The notes: generated by a model from the letters alone, not told the origin. 64,000 nucleotides of DNA from Orthonyx spaldingii (GCA_013397795.1 VZTJ01002475.1:1123403-1187402); one strand, 5' to 3'. Counted from the first letter of the stretch, positions 46,077-59,100 are shown. Numbers and translations: made by a program.

Positions 46077-48076
46077 CCCCAGTTATTTCCATAGATTTTT
46101 TTTTTTATGCTTATAAAAACCATCCTTCCACTCTGTCCTGGAATAAGGACAGTGGCAGTGGCTGGCAAGCAGCCCGAGCTCCTGTCTGCTCTGGGATCAC
46201 CCAGCTTTTCCCTGGTCTGGAAAACTTCCATAAACAAGAAATCTCTGAAAAAATAAGATTGGAACCACTAAAAGGAGGTTGTAGACTGGAGGGAGAAGTC
46301 AGATTCAATTAAATTTCAGAAAGAATTGAACATCCCATCGTCCTGTGTGCAATTATTATAACACCAGGAAGGTGTTGGTTTCCTTCTCTTCACTGCCATG
46401 AAGGTGCTGAGTGACTTACAAGAGAATTAAGTCCTGCTACTCTCTTTTGCCCTCTTCTGACTTTTTAATTTGGAAGAAGCAGCTTTTTCTTCTTGGCTCC
46501 ACTCACAGGGAAAATATTACTCAAAAAAATATTTTTAATGGTAAAAAATTATCTCTGTGGAGTCTAAGGATCTGTTTTGGTGTATCTTGTGCATGAAGAT
46601 TTCATTGGAGAAAATATAGTCCTCAGGTAAAAGGTTTGGTTTCAAATTTTAGAAGTCCTGCAATCATCAAGGTTTTTATTCAGAAGTCTAAAACAGAGTA
46701 GCAAAATACTTATAAAGCTGTAACTAATCTGAAGTGAACTTCACATTCACAATATTTGAGATTTTGACTTTTAAACCAGTTCTGTGATCTGCATGCCAAG
46801 GAGCCCTGACACTGTGTAGGAATCTGACAGCTCAAGGGTGAGCGATGGGACCTGATCTAGAGCCACCCATCCCAACTTTTCTCCAAAATCTGTGAGAAGG
46901 AAAATCTACAGAGCTTTGGACTGAAGTAGATAAGGAGGTCAGGAAAGAGAAGAACAAGGAACAAGTGAGCACTTGAGTGTTTTGAAGGCCAACAAAATAA
47001 TTAAGAACTCCATCAAGCCAGGAGGTCCAGCACTCCAGGAAGTCCATTTCACTCCCTCACTGAAAGGGGTGAAAAGAGTCTCCCTTTGGATTGTGCTGTG
47101 CCTGTCTGACTGTGCAATGGAACAAATCACCTCGACAAGGGGCTCTGGGAAGATGGGGAGTTGTCTTGGATTAAATCCCATCACCACAACTTGTCTCTAT
47201 AAAATCTTCCTAAGTCAAAGATATTTTTCCCCAAACTAGTCAAAAAGTGCAAGAAAAATCCCCCAAAAGGCACCTTTAAAGACAATAGGGGTTTTAATAT
47301 TTCTTACTTTTGCAAGTCTCTGAGATATTTGTGTGGGATTCTGTTCTCAAGTACATAAAAGGAACTAAAGACTTAAAAATATGAGTGAGAGAAGGCAGTG
47401 GAAAATAATAATGCAGGCCAGTAGCCCACACAGACTCAAGAAAATATCACTGAAGTTGGCTGAAAATGAAAAAGTCACTGATAAACCATGCACAGATCCC
47501 ACCATGGAGCTTGAAAATCTGTGTTTTCATCAAACTCTGCCAATTGCTTCTTCCAGAAAGACAAAGTTTCCCTGTCTCTGTGCTCCTCATGACTCCTCAC
47601 ATGGCCACCCCATCCCTGCTCCTGCAGGACCATCCCCAGCAGGCCCAGCTCATCACAGCCTTGTCAGGAAGACAAGTCATGGAGATGAGCTGCTCATGCT
47701 TCAGCTTCTGGGTGGAACACGTACATCGGAGACAGCCCGGAAAATTGGCCTCCTCTTCCCATTTCCTCCCTCACTTAAGCTCATTATCCCTGAGTGTCTC
47801 TCCCTGGAAGCTGGAAATGGCTGAGTTGCCGAGGTGAGAAGCACTGCCCAGCCGTGAGGATGGATGTGCTCCAGGCAGCCCTGCTGTCACCAGGGGCCTG
47901 CACAGCACTCAGAGGTTTGATGTCTAAGGCAGCTGAACCCAAAGTGTTTGCATCAGACATCAGTGCCCTGGGACCTTGTGAAGTGCCCGTGCAGGTTTCC
48001 AGATGCTCAGGGCACCAAAGTTCCTCTAGGTGAACATTAAAGCATGAACATTTATGATATTCAAGGAGAACCTGGA
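46077..48076. other. unique noncoding sequence
   Basis: About 2 kb, AT-rich to 47400, then balanced. Overlapping frames of 120-147 codons (47381-47837) lack domains. No gene or repeat is recognised. Confidence 0.42.
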
Positions 48077-48141
48077 AATCATAGAATCACAGAATGGTTT
48101 GTGTTGGAAGGGACATTGAAGATCATCTGGTTCCAACGCTC
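48077..48141 (-). mobile_element. CR1 tail remnant
   Basis: Reverse-orientation CR1 3' end with intact octamers: ATCATAGAATCACAGAATGG, then 'tttgtgttggaagggacat' and 'gatcatctggttccaac'. It is truncated to about 65 bases. Confidence 0.9.
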
Positions 48142-48197
48142 AAATACAGCTTTAAAGGAGGGAGAGTGAACTCAAGGCTTTGGAGGAGGCTCCACAG
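48142..48197. other. spacer between CR1 remnant and LTR
   Basis: Short unique sequence. Confidence 0.4.
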
Positions 48198-48202
48198 GAG
48201 GT
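48198..48202. repeat. target-site duplication, left copy
   Basis: GAGGT directly precedes the LTR and is repeated at 48918-48922. A 5-bp duplication fits ERVL-type integration. Confidence 0.85.
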
Positions 48203-48917
48203 TGTCTTAGTTTGAGGACAGGTGTCTGCTAAGGAAGGCAGGAGCCTCCCTTGGAATAGGAAATGTAATCCCCTTCCCTCCGAATTAGTATAATTCTGAA
48301 ATTAAAAGGGGCTTTCAGGCAATGTTGTGGGAAAAAGGAATAACAGTTCTTTACTAATATATATATATCTATCAAGACAGACAAACAACAACAATGGCAA
48401 CCACAACAAACAAGAACAGAGCAAACCCCCAGTCCAGTCTCTTCTTGCTCCCTGTTAGCAGTTGGGCAGGACGGGTGCGATGGCTCCTCCTCGGCTGCAG
48501 GGGGCGCTGTAGCGCAGGTCTCGGCTGTCTCTCCCTGGCAGTGATGGCAGGCACGGCCCCAGCAGGGATGGAGCCTGGACTTCTTGTAGGCAAAAACCCC
48601 GAAGCTGCAGCAGGGGTCCGGCAGGGCTGGGCAGGGCAGGGCAGCCCGACTCCCAAGCCACGGCTGGCAGGGGCTGGCTCCGGGAGAGGCAGGCAGGCAG
48701 CAGGAGCCAGGNNNNNNNNNNNNNNNNNNNNNNNNNNNNNNNNNNNNNNNNNNNNNNNNNNNNNNNNNNNNNNNNNNNNNNNNNNNNNNNNNNNNNNNNN
48801 NNNNNNNNNNNNNNNNNNNNNNNTCCTAAGCACCCAGTCGTTATGGTGTCTTAGCAACATATGGGCAAAAATTCCCTAAGATAAGAGAAACAAAAAGAAG
48901 GATTCCAAACCCCAACA
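48203..48917 (-). mobile_element. ERVL-type solo LTR, minus strand, contains assembly gap
   Basis: A 715-bp LTR in reverse orientation. On the minus strand it starts TGTTGGGG and ends AAGACA (TGT...ACA), and it is flanked by identical 5-bp GAGGT duplications. Its 3' end, with the complement of 'gtctgctaaggaaggcagg' and 'agcctcccttggaatagg', is the form I recall from abundant passerine ERVL LTRs. An AT repeat (ATATATATATAT, about 48357) and a GC-rich middle region with CpGs (48470-48711) lie inside. No internal retroviral genes are adjacent, so it is a solo LTR. Family assignment is from memory of the sequence class. Confidence 0.88.
48712..48823. other. assembly gap (112 N)
   Basis: A run of 112 undetermined bases lies wholly inside the ERVL-type LTR and directly after a GC-rich, GGGCAGGGCAGGGCAG-like stretch. 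Translations across it are meaningless. Confidence 0.99.
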
Positions 48918-48922
48918 GAGGT
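48918..48922. repeat. target-site duplication, right copy
   Basis: GAGGT, identical to 48198-48202. Confidence 0.85.
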
Positions 48923-48971
48923 GTTGGAGTTGGATGCACACCTTGAGTTCCCTCCCACATCAGCTGCCAGG

Positions 48972-49330
48972 TGTGGTAGGAAACCTCTGTAACGATACAG
49001 AGTAACACAGAGTCTCCAGGCAGGGGAAGGAGGGAACTCGTTTATTGCAAAAACCAGGTGGTTTTAAGCAATTAATCATTTATCAGCTACATATTTTTAA
49101 ATCACAACAAACAGGCCTCAACCAACCACCGTACACCACGATGTGAACACGTGCTGGTTATGTCACTTGTTTTCCAGGGATACACAACTTGTGTTTCTAC
49201 CTCTGTTCCAGCTGAGTCATTCCCAGAGTCCTTTTCTACTTAGCCAAAGTAACAGGAGTGAGCCATGGTTTTACAGGGGTAACAAGGCCTTCATTTTTAT
49301 CTGTAACAAACCTCCTTCCCTGTGCAGCAC
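48972..49330 (-). mobile_element. probable second LTR fragment, minus strand
   Basis: On the minus strand this reads as the 3' part of an LTR. AATAAACGAG (about 49040 on the plus strand, in complement) is followed by about 70 bases of R/U5-like sequence ending CCTACCACA, a CA end. The polyadenylation signal sits a little downstream of an AT-rich promoter-like stretch (49060-49110). No matching target duplication was found, so the other border is a guess and the element may be truncated or old. Confidence 0.45.
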
Positions 49331-49759
49331 CTGAGCTGAGACCTCAAGCTCTCAGAGGCAAACAAGTGCATTTTAAGAACATTTCATCAACACTTCAAGC
49401 CAGTAAGCAGATTTGGTTTTATTTTGAAATCCCTCCACCACCACCATTTTCTTCACAGCAGCTTTGAAAGAAGGAATTATGTCATTGAATAAACAAGTCT
49501 AAAAGGGAGAAAATAGTTTTTAAGGGTAGGAAATATGTATTTAATAAGCAATTAAGTCAACTATTTCAAAAGAAAGCAGATTAAAAATGTTTCTGCGTTG
49601 TGGTGGGGAGAGTGGTGGTAGTAAGTGTGGGAGAAAGCCAACAATAACAGAAATGAAGACAGGCTGGGGTACCTGGGACTGTTCAGGAGACCTCACAGCA
49701 CCTTCCAGCATCTCAAGGGGACCTCCAAGGAAGTCAAACAAAGACTTTCCTTCAGCAAC
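49331..49759. other. unique noncoding sequence
   Basis: Nothing recognised. Confidence 0.4.
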
Positions 49760-49905
49760 TGTAGTGATAGAACAAGAAGTTCAAACTGAAAGAGGCGAAA
49801 TTTAGGTTAGAAATGCACAAGAAATTTCTCCCTGTGAGGGTGGTGAGGCCCTGGCACAGGTTGCCCATCCCTGGAAGTGTTCCAGACCAGGTTGGACCAC
49901 CCAAG
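49760..49905 (+). mobile_element. CR1 fragment lacking the 3' tail
   Basis: 'gtgatagaacaagaagttca', 'aactgaaagaggcgaaattt', 'tctccctgtgagggtgg' and 'gaggccctggcacaggttg' are followed by 'cccatccctggaagtg' and 'agaccaggttggacc'. It has an internal deletion of the 'agagaagctgtgg' part and stops before the tail. Confidence 0.9.
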
Positions 49906-52900
49906 TCCATGCAGAACAGACCATAATCCCCCTTCCCTGCCAATGGTTTTTGAAGCAGCGTTCAGCAGTGCTGGAGACACTGAGCTGAGCCCAGGCACAG
50001 AGTAAAAGGTCATTTGGTAATAAAATGCTCACTTCCCACACACCCATTTCCACTTGAATAGAAACTGCTAATAAGTTAATGCCAGCCCCAAACAGTGCAC
50101 ACGGGCCTCAGATATTAATGAGGGGTTTCAGTATTGGTTTGAGATGAAAGTATTAATCAAAAATAGGTGTGGGTGCATTAGGAATATGAAATAGGCACCT
50201 TCACAGAGCAGACTTTTAGCCACAGAAATCCTGACCTAATGGAAAGTCACAAGCGTCTGCAATCAGCAGTTTCCAGAGCAGATGCACTTGTCAGTCCTCC
50301 CTGGAAAACAAGCGATCCCTCAGGCCTGAGCCCAGCCTGGGGTTTCCTTCTGCACAGGATAGGGACACAGGCCTCAGGTGGCTGGGAAAGGACACACCCT
50401 GCTGCTCCCACTGGAGGTTCATCTGATGGGATACCCCGTGCCTGGTATCCATGGCAGCTCACTTGGGATTAGGAACAGCCTCACCAGCACTCAAGGGACT
50501 CATGAGATACCATGAAAAGTCACTCAAACCAAGATAATTTTTGTCTTGTGAATTCCAGGCTGCAGAAAACACCTGGATGTGAGACCTCCTACTTGATTTT
50601 CCCCTTTCCAAGCTAAGGGATGCACCAGGAGAAATGTAAGAGCCAGGCAGAAGGCAGTGCTCTTGGTTCTCAGGACAGGGTGGGTCCCTCTCATTCCCAG
50701 AGTGCTGCTCAGGTGTTATCAGCTCGTGCTTTCTTTTTGTAGTTCCACCCACCAAGAGGATTCTGAAAACATCATCCTTGGACATCCCGACACCAAGAGA
50801 GAAATGCCATTTTTTTTTACTATTTATAAATCCCGTGATATTTTAAACCCACTCATCTGGAGCATGAGCCATGATCACTTGATGCTGACAGAACCAGAAA
50901 TGATCACGCTGGCTGTGCTTTGGGAACTGTCCCTCCAGCTGAGCTATGGGAAAGAGGGCACAGCTTCAAGGGAAAAGAGGAAGGAAAGAAGGAAAGCAGG
51001 CAGCAGGGCCGTGTTGGTACCCTTGGGGGAACAGAGGGTGCATGTGAGTCCTCCAAGAAAAGGAAATCATAGGAAATTCAAAGAGGAATGAAGTTTCCAT
51101 TATACACACATTAAGAAACAAGAACACTGTTCCAGGTGCCCAGTCCTCTTTCAAGAGAATCTCGATGGAGGAAGCACTGGGAGAGGGAGAGCAAAGAGCT
51201 GGAGGGGATTCTCCATCCAGTGGCAGTTCCCATTCTGGGCAGGGCTGTCCCACATGGCACCAACTCCTTCCTGCAGTGCCACACTCTGCAGGGGGAGTTT
51301 GAGGTGAGCAGCAGAGTGCAGGCATGGCAGAGGCAGTGCAGAGACTGGGACAGGGTGGGAGAGGTGTCAGCGCAGTCAGGGTGTGCTGGAAGGTCTCACA
51401 CAGTGGCAGTAGTGTCCCATCTGCAGGAGGGACTCTGGCAGGGTGTGAGGTCATCGTGCCTGAGGTGCACAACAAGCTCTGCCCACCCGAGAGGAGTGAC
51501 TGCACAGCTCAGCAGCCTCTCACCACTGCGGGGACTGTCCCAGAAACCACTTACACTGGTGGGTGGTGACAGCCTTGCCTTGGCTTTCAGATGCTGCTGT
51601 GTCACTGAGTTAACCTTTCCTCGGTCCCTGGGGGTTTTGGTTTTATGCTGGTGAGTCAGGAGAAGATGCTGATCATCATCATTGCAAAATGAGTTCTCAG
51701 TTGTAGGTCAGCCAAGTGTGATGTTGGCCGGCTAAGGACACCTTGCACAAATGGAAGCACACCCTTGAATGGATGAAGCAATGCCTGGTAGAAGGGTTTG
51801 GGCAGGATGGCCAGATTTGGCTCAGAGATGACATTTTACCCTCACCAAATCCTCCCAGCAGGATTTCCAGTCACAGCTGTGACGTTGTTGTCCTTCTGCT
51901 CACAGTAATTTTCCCTCTTCGCAACCCAAAACAAAGATAAGGAAAAAATTAATTCAGGATGACCTCAGATATTAGAGTTCTGGCTCCAGAGGAACTTCAG
52001 AAATGACTTGGGATCACATCGTGTGCAGTTTTGATCCCAACTTGACATAATAATACTTTTAATGTTCCCATTAGCTTTGTGGTTTGCTAAGAGCAGTCTC
52101 CTGACACTCCTGTCTTCCCAACCTCTTTGTGCACCTTCAGTCCCCTTTGGGTCTAAACACTCAGCTTCACATCCCCTATTTTTTTTATCTTAAGATCATG
52201 CCCACTTAGCTTTTCTTTGGGTATCTTTCACAGGTGCATCTGGGAATCTCAGTTAAAAATTAAAGCCACAGGAGTTCCAGTAAAAAGTGCGTAAATCTCT
52301 CTTATATGAAAGTTTCCCAGGTCATGCCAAGGTGATTGTATTGAACCTCTTAAAATTCTATTAGTAACAAAATATCATCCTGTTTGGTAAATGTAGTAAA
52401 CCAAACATTCTTACGTTCTTTCTGTACCTCCACTGTGCGACTAGAGCTAAAGGCAGAGCTGATGGGACCAAAACACTTCCAATCTTGGGGGAAAAAAAAA
52501 AAAAATCAATCAGAACATTCAATTTCAACAAGTATCACAGTGACAGATGGGACTTCCCATTCCAGGCCACTTCCTCTGTGAGAGGGAATCCACAAGAATC
52601 GGAAACACAACGCACGGCCTGTGCAGCCTCTTGTGCTCATCTGGTCCCCTTCACATGTCGAATGTGAGGTTCCATCTGGCAGCCTTGTGCACTCCAAACA
52701 CATTTGTGGGGAGAGGGATTGCAGAGCTGTGGGAGGCATTGCAGGAGCTCTGCTCGTGGTGCCACCGGAGGAGCGGGCAAGGAGATAAAACAGCATCACT
52801 CTCATGGTTTGCAAATGGGGGTTTTATGGGGCTGTGAGAGCTGGAGGTGGTGAAGGAGCAAGGTTTTGGTTGCTCTGTTCTGAGTCCTGCCCTGTTTGCA

Positions 52901-53009
52901 GCAAGGGGCAGCTGTCTGCAGGCTCCTGGCTCTGGGAGCAGAGGTTGTGGCCAAGGGCTGGAAAACCAGCAGGGACTGCCCTGGTAGATGGCTCTGAGCT
53001 TGCCCCTCT
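49906..53009. other. unique noncoding sequence
   Basis: About 3.1 kb without a recognised gene, RNA or mobile element. A purine run lies at 50976-51000 and a poly-A run at about 52492-52504. A 179-codon minus-strand frame (50966-51505) lacks domains. Confidence 0.42.
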
Positions 53010-53580
53010 TTGATCTGGTGTACTAAATATGATCCTTTTGGTTGAGCTGCCTGCTTTGATTACAGGCTAAAAGCTGCGTGTGTACTGAAACGCCTGAGCA
53101 AATAGAGTGAACTGTTCTTGGAAAGCGAGCACTCACAGTTTAATTTATCTCACTTATCCCTCCAGTCTAGCAGCTTATAAGTAACTGCTATGATCAGAGA
53201 CAAGTTGTTTCCCATTCTATCTGGAGGCAAATAATAGTTTCACAGAAAGGGATCTGACACTCTCTGTACCTAAGTGTTTCTCACACACGGAACATTTGAA
53301 AATCACGATTCAAGTGCCGGGTGTCAGGCGAGGAGTCAGCCTTGGCTTTTTGTGGGGAAGATTCTCCCTGGACCAGAGCCAGCCCGATGTGCCATGGATC
53401 AGGTACATACTGAGTGTAATGAGGCAGCAGCAACACAACTACCACTGTGTTCTCCATAATAGGGACTAATGGGGCATTGCTGGAGAGTGACTGATGCCGT
53501 GTATGTAATTGTGAGACGGATGTGTGAATTTAATAGGGCACAGATTAGAGAGTAATCAATAAGTCTGGGCCAGAGCCTTA
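53010..53580. other. candidate conserved noncoding element
   Basis: Unique sequence with TTTGATTACAGGC, CAGTTTAATTTATCTC, GTATGTAATTGTGAGACGG, GTGAATTTAATAGGG and GAGTAATCAATAAG. It is free of repeats and credible frames. Confidence 0.3.
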
Positions 53581-54299
53581 ATGGAGCTGATACGGTGAGG
53601 AAATGCTGCGTAGCAGAGCTGCCTTTGCAAAACAGCTGAAATTCCTGGATGGGGTTTCAATGTTGCCTCCAAGAGTGATGAAGGAGGGTGCTGTACCCCT
53701 GGGGATGCAACCCCCAGAGGAGGGATTTGTGGATGTTCCTGAAATGCTGGCTCTTCCCTCAGGTAAGATACACACCTTTTACTCAGGGACCAACATCTCT
53801 GGTGACACTGCTCAAAGTTGAGCCCCTTTCTTCACAACAACTCTTTTGGTGCTTGCTGGGCTCCTCCCAGACCCACCTGCTCCTTTGGGACTTCCTTCAA
53901 GAGCTGACACCAGAGCAAGAAACACTGCATGGGATGAAAGCCCAAGCTCTGTTTTTACAGATGGATCCACTGGCTACAAAAATATGTGGGTTTTGAGTGA
54001 AACCCCAACCCAAAGGGCTTTAAAAAACAGGATTTGGTGATGCCCCTGGGCTGGGGGAGGGTTGCACCATGGGAGGGTATCTCCATCTTCTGAGGACACC
54101 AAGCTAGAGTGGATCTGTCCCACTGTGCACGAAGGATTCTTTGTAAAACAAAGTGGAAAGAAGCACGTTGCATCCTTTTATCTGAATGACACTGGCTTAG
54201 GTAATAGTATTTTACTCCCTGTGGTGCTAAGCAAGGCATAAATCCTCTGAGAATTGAAGTAATAGGCATAAACCCTCCCCTCTCTTCTTCCCCTGTGAC
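53581..54299. other. unique noncoding sequence
   Basis: Short frames of 60-120 codons only. No gene is recognised. Confidence 0.4.
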
Positions 54300-54980
54300 T
54301 CCACTCTTCTCCACTCCTGTATTAATGGATATTTTATATCTGGAAGGAATTCAAGAGTCTGTAGTAGGTAGTTAAACATCCAGATGTATCAGTAATAATT
54401 ATGCTCAGCTTGGGGAGGCGAGGCACTTGAATAACAGGCATGGTTTCCATGGATGGCTACAAGATTATAAACATAAAATTTATAAGTGGAATGGGAACAT
54501 TTGGTTTATTTTCTCTTCTCTTTACAATCACTGCAGTTTAAATTGAAAACAGTGAAGGGTAGCAGAGCCAGGCAACAACCTGAAGACTGTAAACAAAATA
54601 ATTCATGTCTTACTGATGGGATATGGTCATATAATCAGTAAATTAATTTAGCCTACTCTAGTTTCACCATTAACTTTCTATTTTCTCATTTCAATGGCAT
54701 TTCCCTGCCCAGTTTATGTCTCTCCTCAATACATATTGTGCTATAAACCAGAAGCAAATATCTTGAAGGGTAAATAAAGAGGTAACGAGTCTACCTAAAA
54801 AGATGTTATTGAAGTACATTAACTTCTACTTACTATCTTTTAAAATTTTCTTCATCCAAGATTCATTTTTACTATTTGATCGGTTTCCCATATAAAAGTG
54901 AAATGCCAAGATATTTGATTTTTACACTGTGTCCTTAGTACCTAACGGCACCAAATGTTTCCCTGAGACAAGACAAGTAT
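54300..54980. other. AT-rich island
   Basis: A 680-bp AT-rich unique block (CAGTAATAATTATGC, AGTAAATTAATTTAGCC and AGTACATTAACTTC words) with no repeat or frame. It may be regulatory or simply AT-rich spacer. Confidence 0.28.
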
Positions 54981-55650
54981 TTATGACCTGGAAAGGGAGG
55001 AAAGGCTTGCAAGCCTGAGGGTATGAAATCAGGATGACTCAGAACAGAAGCTGGAAAATCACTTCAAAAAGTCTTCCTTGCCCTGACTTGGACAGTGGTT
55101 GATCTAAGCCATGGTCTGGCAACAGAGGAACCAATAATTCCAATTGATTTAAAGCCATCTTTGCTACAAACCAAAGCAGACACCTGATATCCATGTGCAA
55201 AACCTGTCTGTGCGATAGCGCATCTGCCAACGTGTGCAATCAGTGCAATTAGAGGGCAATTTATATGTAAATGCCCATCCAGTCAAATGTGCCTTCACTT
55301 AATTGGTGAATGCACTGGAATATAATTTCAGAGGGGTTTTTTGCATTTGCAAAACCTGCCCCTTGCTAACTGAGAGCAGGAGTGCCACAGTGCAAAGCGC
55401 GGGCGCAGGGCTGCGATGGGGCAGGAGCTGGGGCCGGCGAGGTGCCAGGACAGGGCTCTGTCCTGGGCACTGCCACTCCCTGGGCCGTGCCAGGGAAGCA
55501 GGATCCAGCTCACACGAGTGGGCTGCACCCTGCATGAGCTGCTCTTTCTCCCTGGATGAGAGAGAGCTGCTGTCTCATCTCCTGGATTGTCTCTCCTGAC
55601 TCCCAGCACTGAGGGACTGCAGCACCTCCAGCTGCTGCCTCAGCACTGCC
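54981..55650. other. unique noncoding sequence
   Basis: AT-rich before 55340, then GC-rich with a few CpGs (55398-55440). No gene is recognised. Confidence 0.4.
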
Positions 55651-56118
55651 GTGGGTGAACTCAGGGTTGTTCCAGGGTCCCCAGGATGTGGGTATAACCC
55701 ACCTGATGGATGTGTAATCTCCCATGAACCACCCCTGGGGCAGGTCTGGGCTCTGGTCTTGTACAACAACAACGTTTGGGTGTTAAAGTGGGAGCCCTGC
55801 ACAGGGATATGGCTCACTGGCCGCGACTGTCCTGAGAAAGATCAGGCTGTCACTCAAACCTTGGCTCTCACCCACTGTCCTCAGGTGAACATCAACTCCT
55901 CTTGGCAAAAAATTCCATGGGAACAGTCCTTTGTGTCCTTGACATCCACCCACGACAGGAGGACCTCAACCTTTCCAGCTGCCAGAAAAACACAACTCTT
56001 CCCTCAGGAAAAACACAACCTCTTCCCCATCTCTGCCTTGAGCAGCTGGGGCACTGGGATGGGTAGCACCCGTAGGCCCATGAGAACGGGCAGTGCATAC
56101 CAAGAGTCTGTTGGATGA
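55651..56118 (+). other. 155-codon open frame, not called as a gene
   Basis: An open frame with three Trp and several Cys in its middle (LKWEPCTGIWLTGRDC) and one N-glycosylation-type Asn-Ser-Ser. The middle has a less repetitive composition than other chance frames here. The start is not an ATG in good context and no homologous domain is recognised. It could be a decayed fragment of an inserted gene or chance. Confidence 0.2.
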
Positions 56119-59100
56119 GGTAAATAAAGCACAACCTCTGCCCCTGACACAGGTTGGAGGAGGCTGCTGAAGTCTGTGCTCACGGAGGGACGAGCAGCAG
56201 TGCTGTGAGCACAACGTGTACACACAGGTTTACCAAGAGGAGGATAAATTTTAATAGCAGGAATATTTTAACTGTTCAACATGTAAACACAGGGTTCTGT
56301 GCTGCTCTGATCAATGCTGCTCTGCAGACCACATTTGCCATGGTGCTATATATAGTGTTCCTGGAGTTTTATTTAATAGGATGGTACATTTGATCCTAAT
56401 GTGCCATCTCAGAAATAATGAAGCAGAAAAGATCTTTATCTTCTGTGAAAGTTGCAGTTATTGGCAGCCATTCAGAAAAAAAATAAAAGTAATTGCACAA
56501 TCTTTGGAGATATTGTATTGCTAACTGATATCAGTGTGAAGCTTGGGTGGTTTTCATTCTGAGTTAATCAGGCAATGGACCATATATGTTGCAAATACAT
56601 CACTTTCAGACACTCTCCACATATTGACAAATACAATTGCTGGGGCTGCTGCCTGAACCAAAGCTTTCTGTATCTTTGGATCTCTCTTTTGGAGCAAAAT
56701 AAATAAATAAGTGAGCAGAAGAAGGAGGAGTCTTTACAATGTGCTAAAAGCACTCCTCTTGCTGGAGCACAGCACCATTTGCCATTCAGCTGCATTATTT
56801 TGGAGCAACCGATGCAGATGGCTCAGGAACTGGCGTGTTTGGGATTGCTCAATGTGCTAAATATAGAGCTGGGAGTGGAGACAGGGCCCTAAATTCAGCA
56901 GAACTCAGTGATGCAGTGACTGCCTTTTAGTGCTGCTACCTGTGGCACAGGAACTGGACTCCTCAGGAGGAGCCCTCAGCAGCCCCAAGGGGTGCATGGG
57001 GCAAGCAAAGAGCAAACCAGGAGCTGCTGAAGTGGCAGGAGGTACTGGGGAGAGGCCTGCAGGGTTAGCAGACCCCTGAAGAGGTGTCTCCATGGCTCCA
57101 GGACCATGACGGCTTCTTCCACTGAGTGCTCAGGTCCATCTCCAAGGACAGCACCTAAGCCATGGGGCTGTCTCCATGCTGAGAGGAGGAGGCAGCACCA
57201 AGGCCTCCAGCTGGGCAGTGAGTTACCACTGCACCCTCAGTCTCAAGCTCAGTGAGCATATGGGGGGAAATTCAAGGAATTTTAGGATCTTGAGAAGGTG
57301 TATTTTGAGTTTGTGCCCCAAAATGCTGTTGAAGCTGCTTGAAACTTTCTTGTGAATCTAGTTCCATAAAACCTTTGAACATCAGGCTTTCCTGAGGGCT
57401 TCATGAGCTCACCCTTCCCTCCCCGAGGACTTGTCCATTTTCTGGACAGCAGAAGCCCAGGATTCTGTACCCACATACATGTGAAATTGGCTACGGTGAC
57501 AGATGTGGGCATGGAAAAGGAGGAACACAACACCCCCGAGTGATTGCTAGTCCTGGAGTCCCAGAGGCAGCTATGGGGACAGCTGCTTTTGACACAGAAT
57601 CAGCTGGGAAATACTCAGAGGGCACCAGTGGATGAATGGCACCCTCACTGCTGGTAGCACTTGCAGAACCTCTTTCTGCTCTGCTTTCTGGCAGGGCTGG
57701 TTTTGCCAACAACCCTTCAGTTTGTGCTGGAGCCTAGGAACAGCACCAATAATTCATTGCTAGCACAGTGAACAGTGATTGCACATTAGGATTTGTCACA
57801 AGAACGTTTTCTCACAGGGTCATAGGTAGAAAGTCCATCAATTTCCAACAACATTCCCTATATTTGGAACCAACCTGGATCCCTTTGTCTGCCTGGAACT
57901 CGTTTGTGAGTCACCTCAAATAGGTGTTACAAAATAATCTAGTTTGGAAAGGTGTTCTGAGAGTTTTCTGTGTCACTCACAACTCAGAGCAGGACCCACC
58001 TGAAGGTTGGGTGGAGTTGCAATGGTCACATCCAGTCAAGTTTTGAAAAGCTTCCAAGCATGGAGATCCTTGGGGTGTGTTCCAGCGCACACACAACACC
58101 TGTAATGTGAAATCCTTGTTTATTTACACTTCCTGATTTACACAGCACAGAATTCCACCAAGAATTTGGTAGTTTGAGTTAGTTAGAGGCTTTGCTGATG
58201 TTGCAAGATGGGAATAACCCTTCTCACAGAAACTACCCAAAGCACAAAGGCCACTCCTTCCCAATATGCAGGGAGCCAAGCAAACACTGTGCAGTAACAT
58301 CCTCAAAACAGAGGGACAGCCAGCATTGGCACCAAGGACAAGGGCCCAGCTGGGAACATGAGGCCATGGCCTCAGGAATCTGCAGAGCCTTGTCCCTCCC
58401 CAGGATCTATCACATCTGGAAACATGGGGCTTGTGCCTCTGTTTCCCCATCTTTATGAAGAGTTCATTGTGAGCTGCAGTTTTTTCTGTGAGTACCCATG
58501 AGCTGCAGTGGAGGTAGAAAACAATTTGTTTTGCAATGGAAACGTTATGTAAGGAGAACAGTGAGGACCGGACTAATTCTCAGCACCCTTCAAGTGATGA
58601 GTTAAGCTCCCTGACTCTCTGCCTTGAAGATATGTCCATCCAGGGGTGTGAAAAACATCCTAAAAGGAAAAGTGATATCTCACATGCTAAACCTTCCTGT
58701 ATGATCACACCTCATTAACAGCTTGGTGTTCATGGTCCTGGACACTGGGTACCTGCACTTAGCATCCTCCAAGAAGAGGAGCTCAGGATGAGCATGGAAC
58801 TCATCCTCCACAGAGCTGGGAGGGGATGCAGCTATCTCCACTCTGCTCAAGCTCTTCTGCCTTGGTGAGAGCATTTCCTGCGAGTTTTGGGGGCTCTGCT
58901 GGTTTGAATCCTGTTACTGTGAAGCTTTGCACAGGCTCAGCGATGCGATCAGCAGCTTCCCCCCGCCCCGCCCCCAGCTTGGTCATGTAAACGTCAACGT
59001 GAATCATCAGGACAGAAGCAAGAGTGTCAAAATGGCTGCATTTCCTGTCCCAGCAGTGACTTCTCAAGCATTATTCAAGCCAGTGGTGGTGATAGGGAGG

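Noticed and set aside
48372..48879. Open frames across the assembly gap
   Set aside because: They contain about 38 undetermined residues and lie wholly within a solo LTR.
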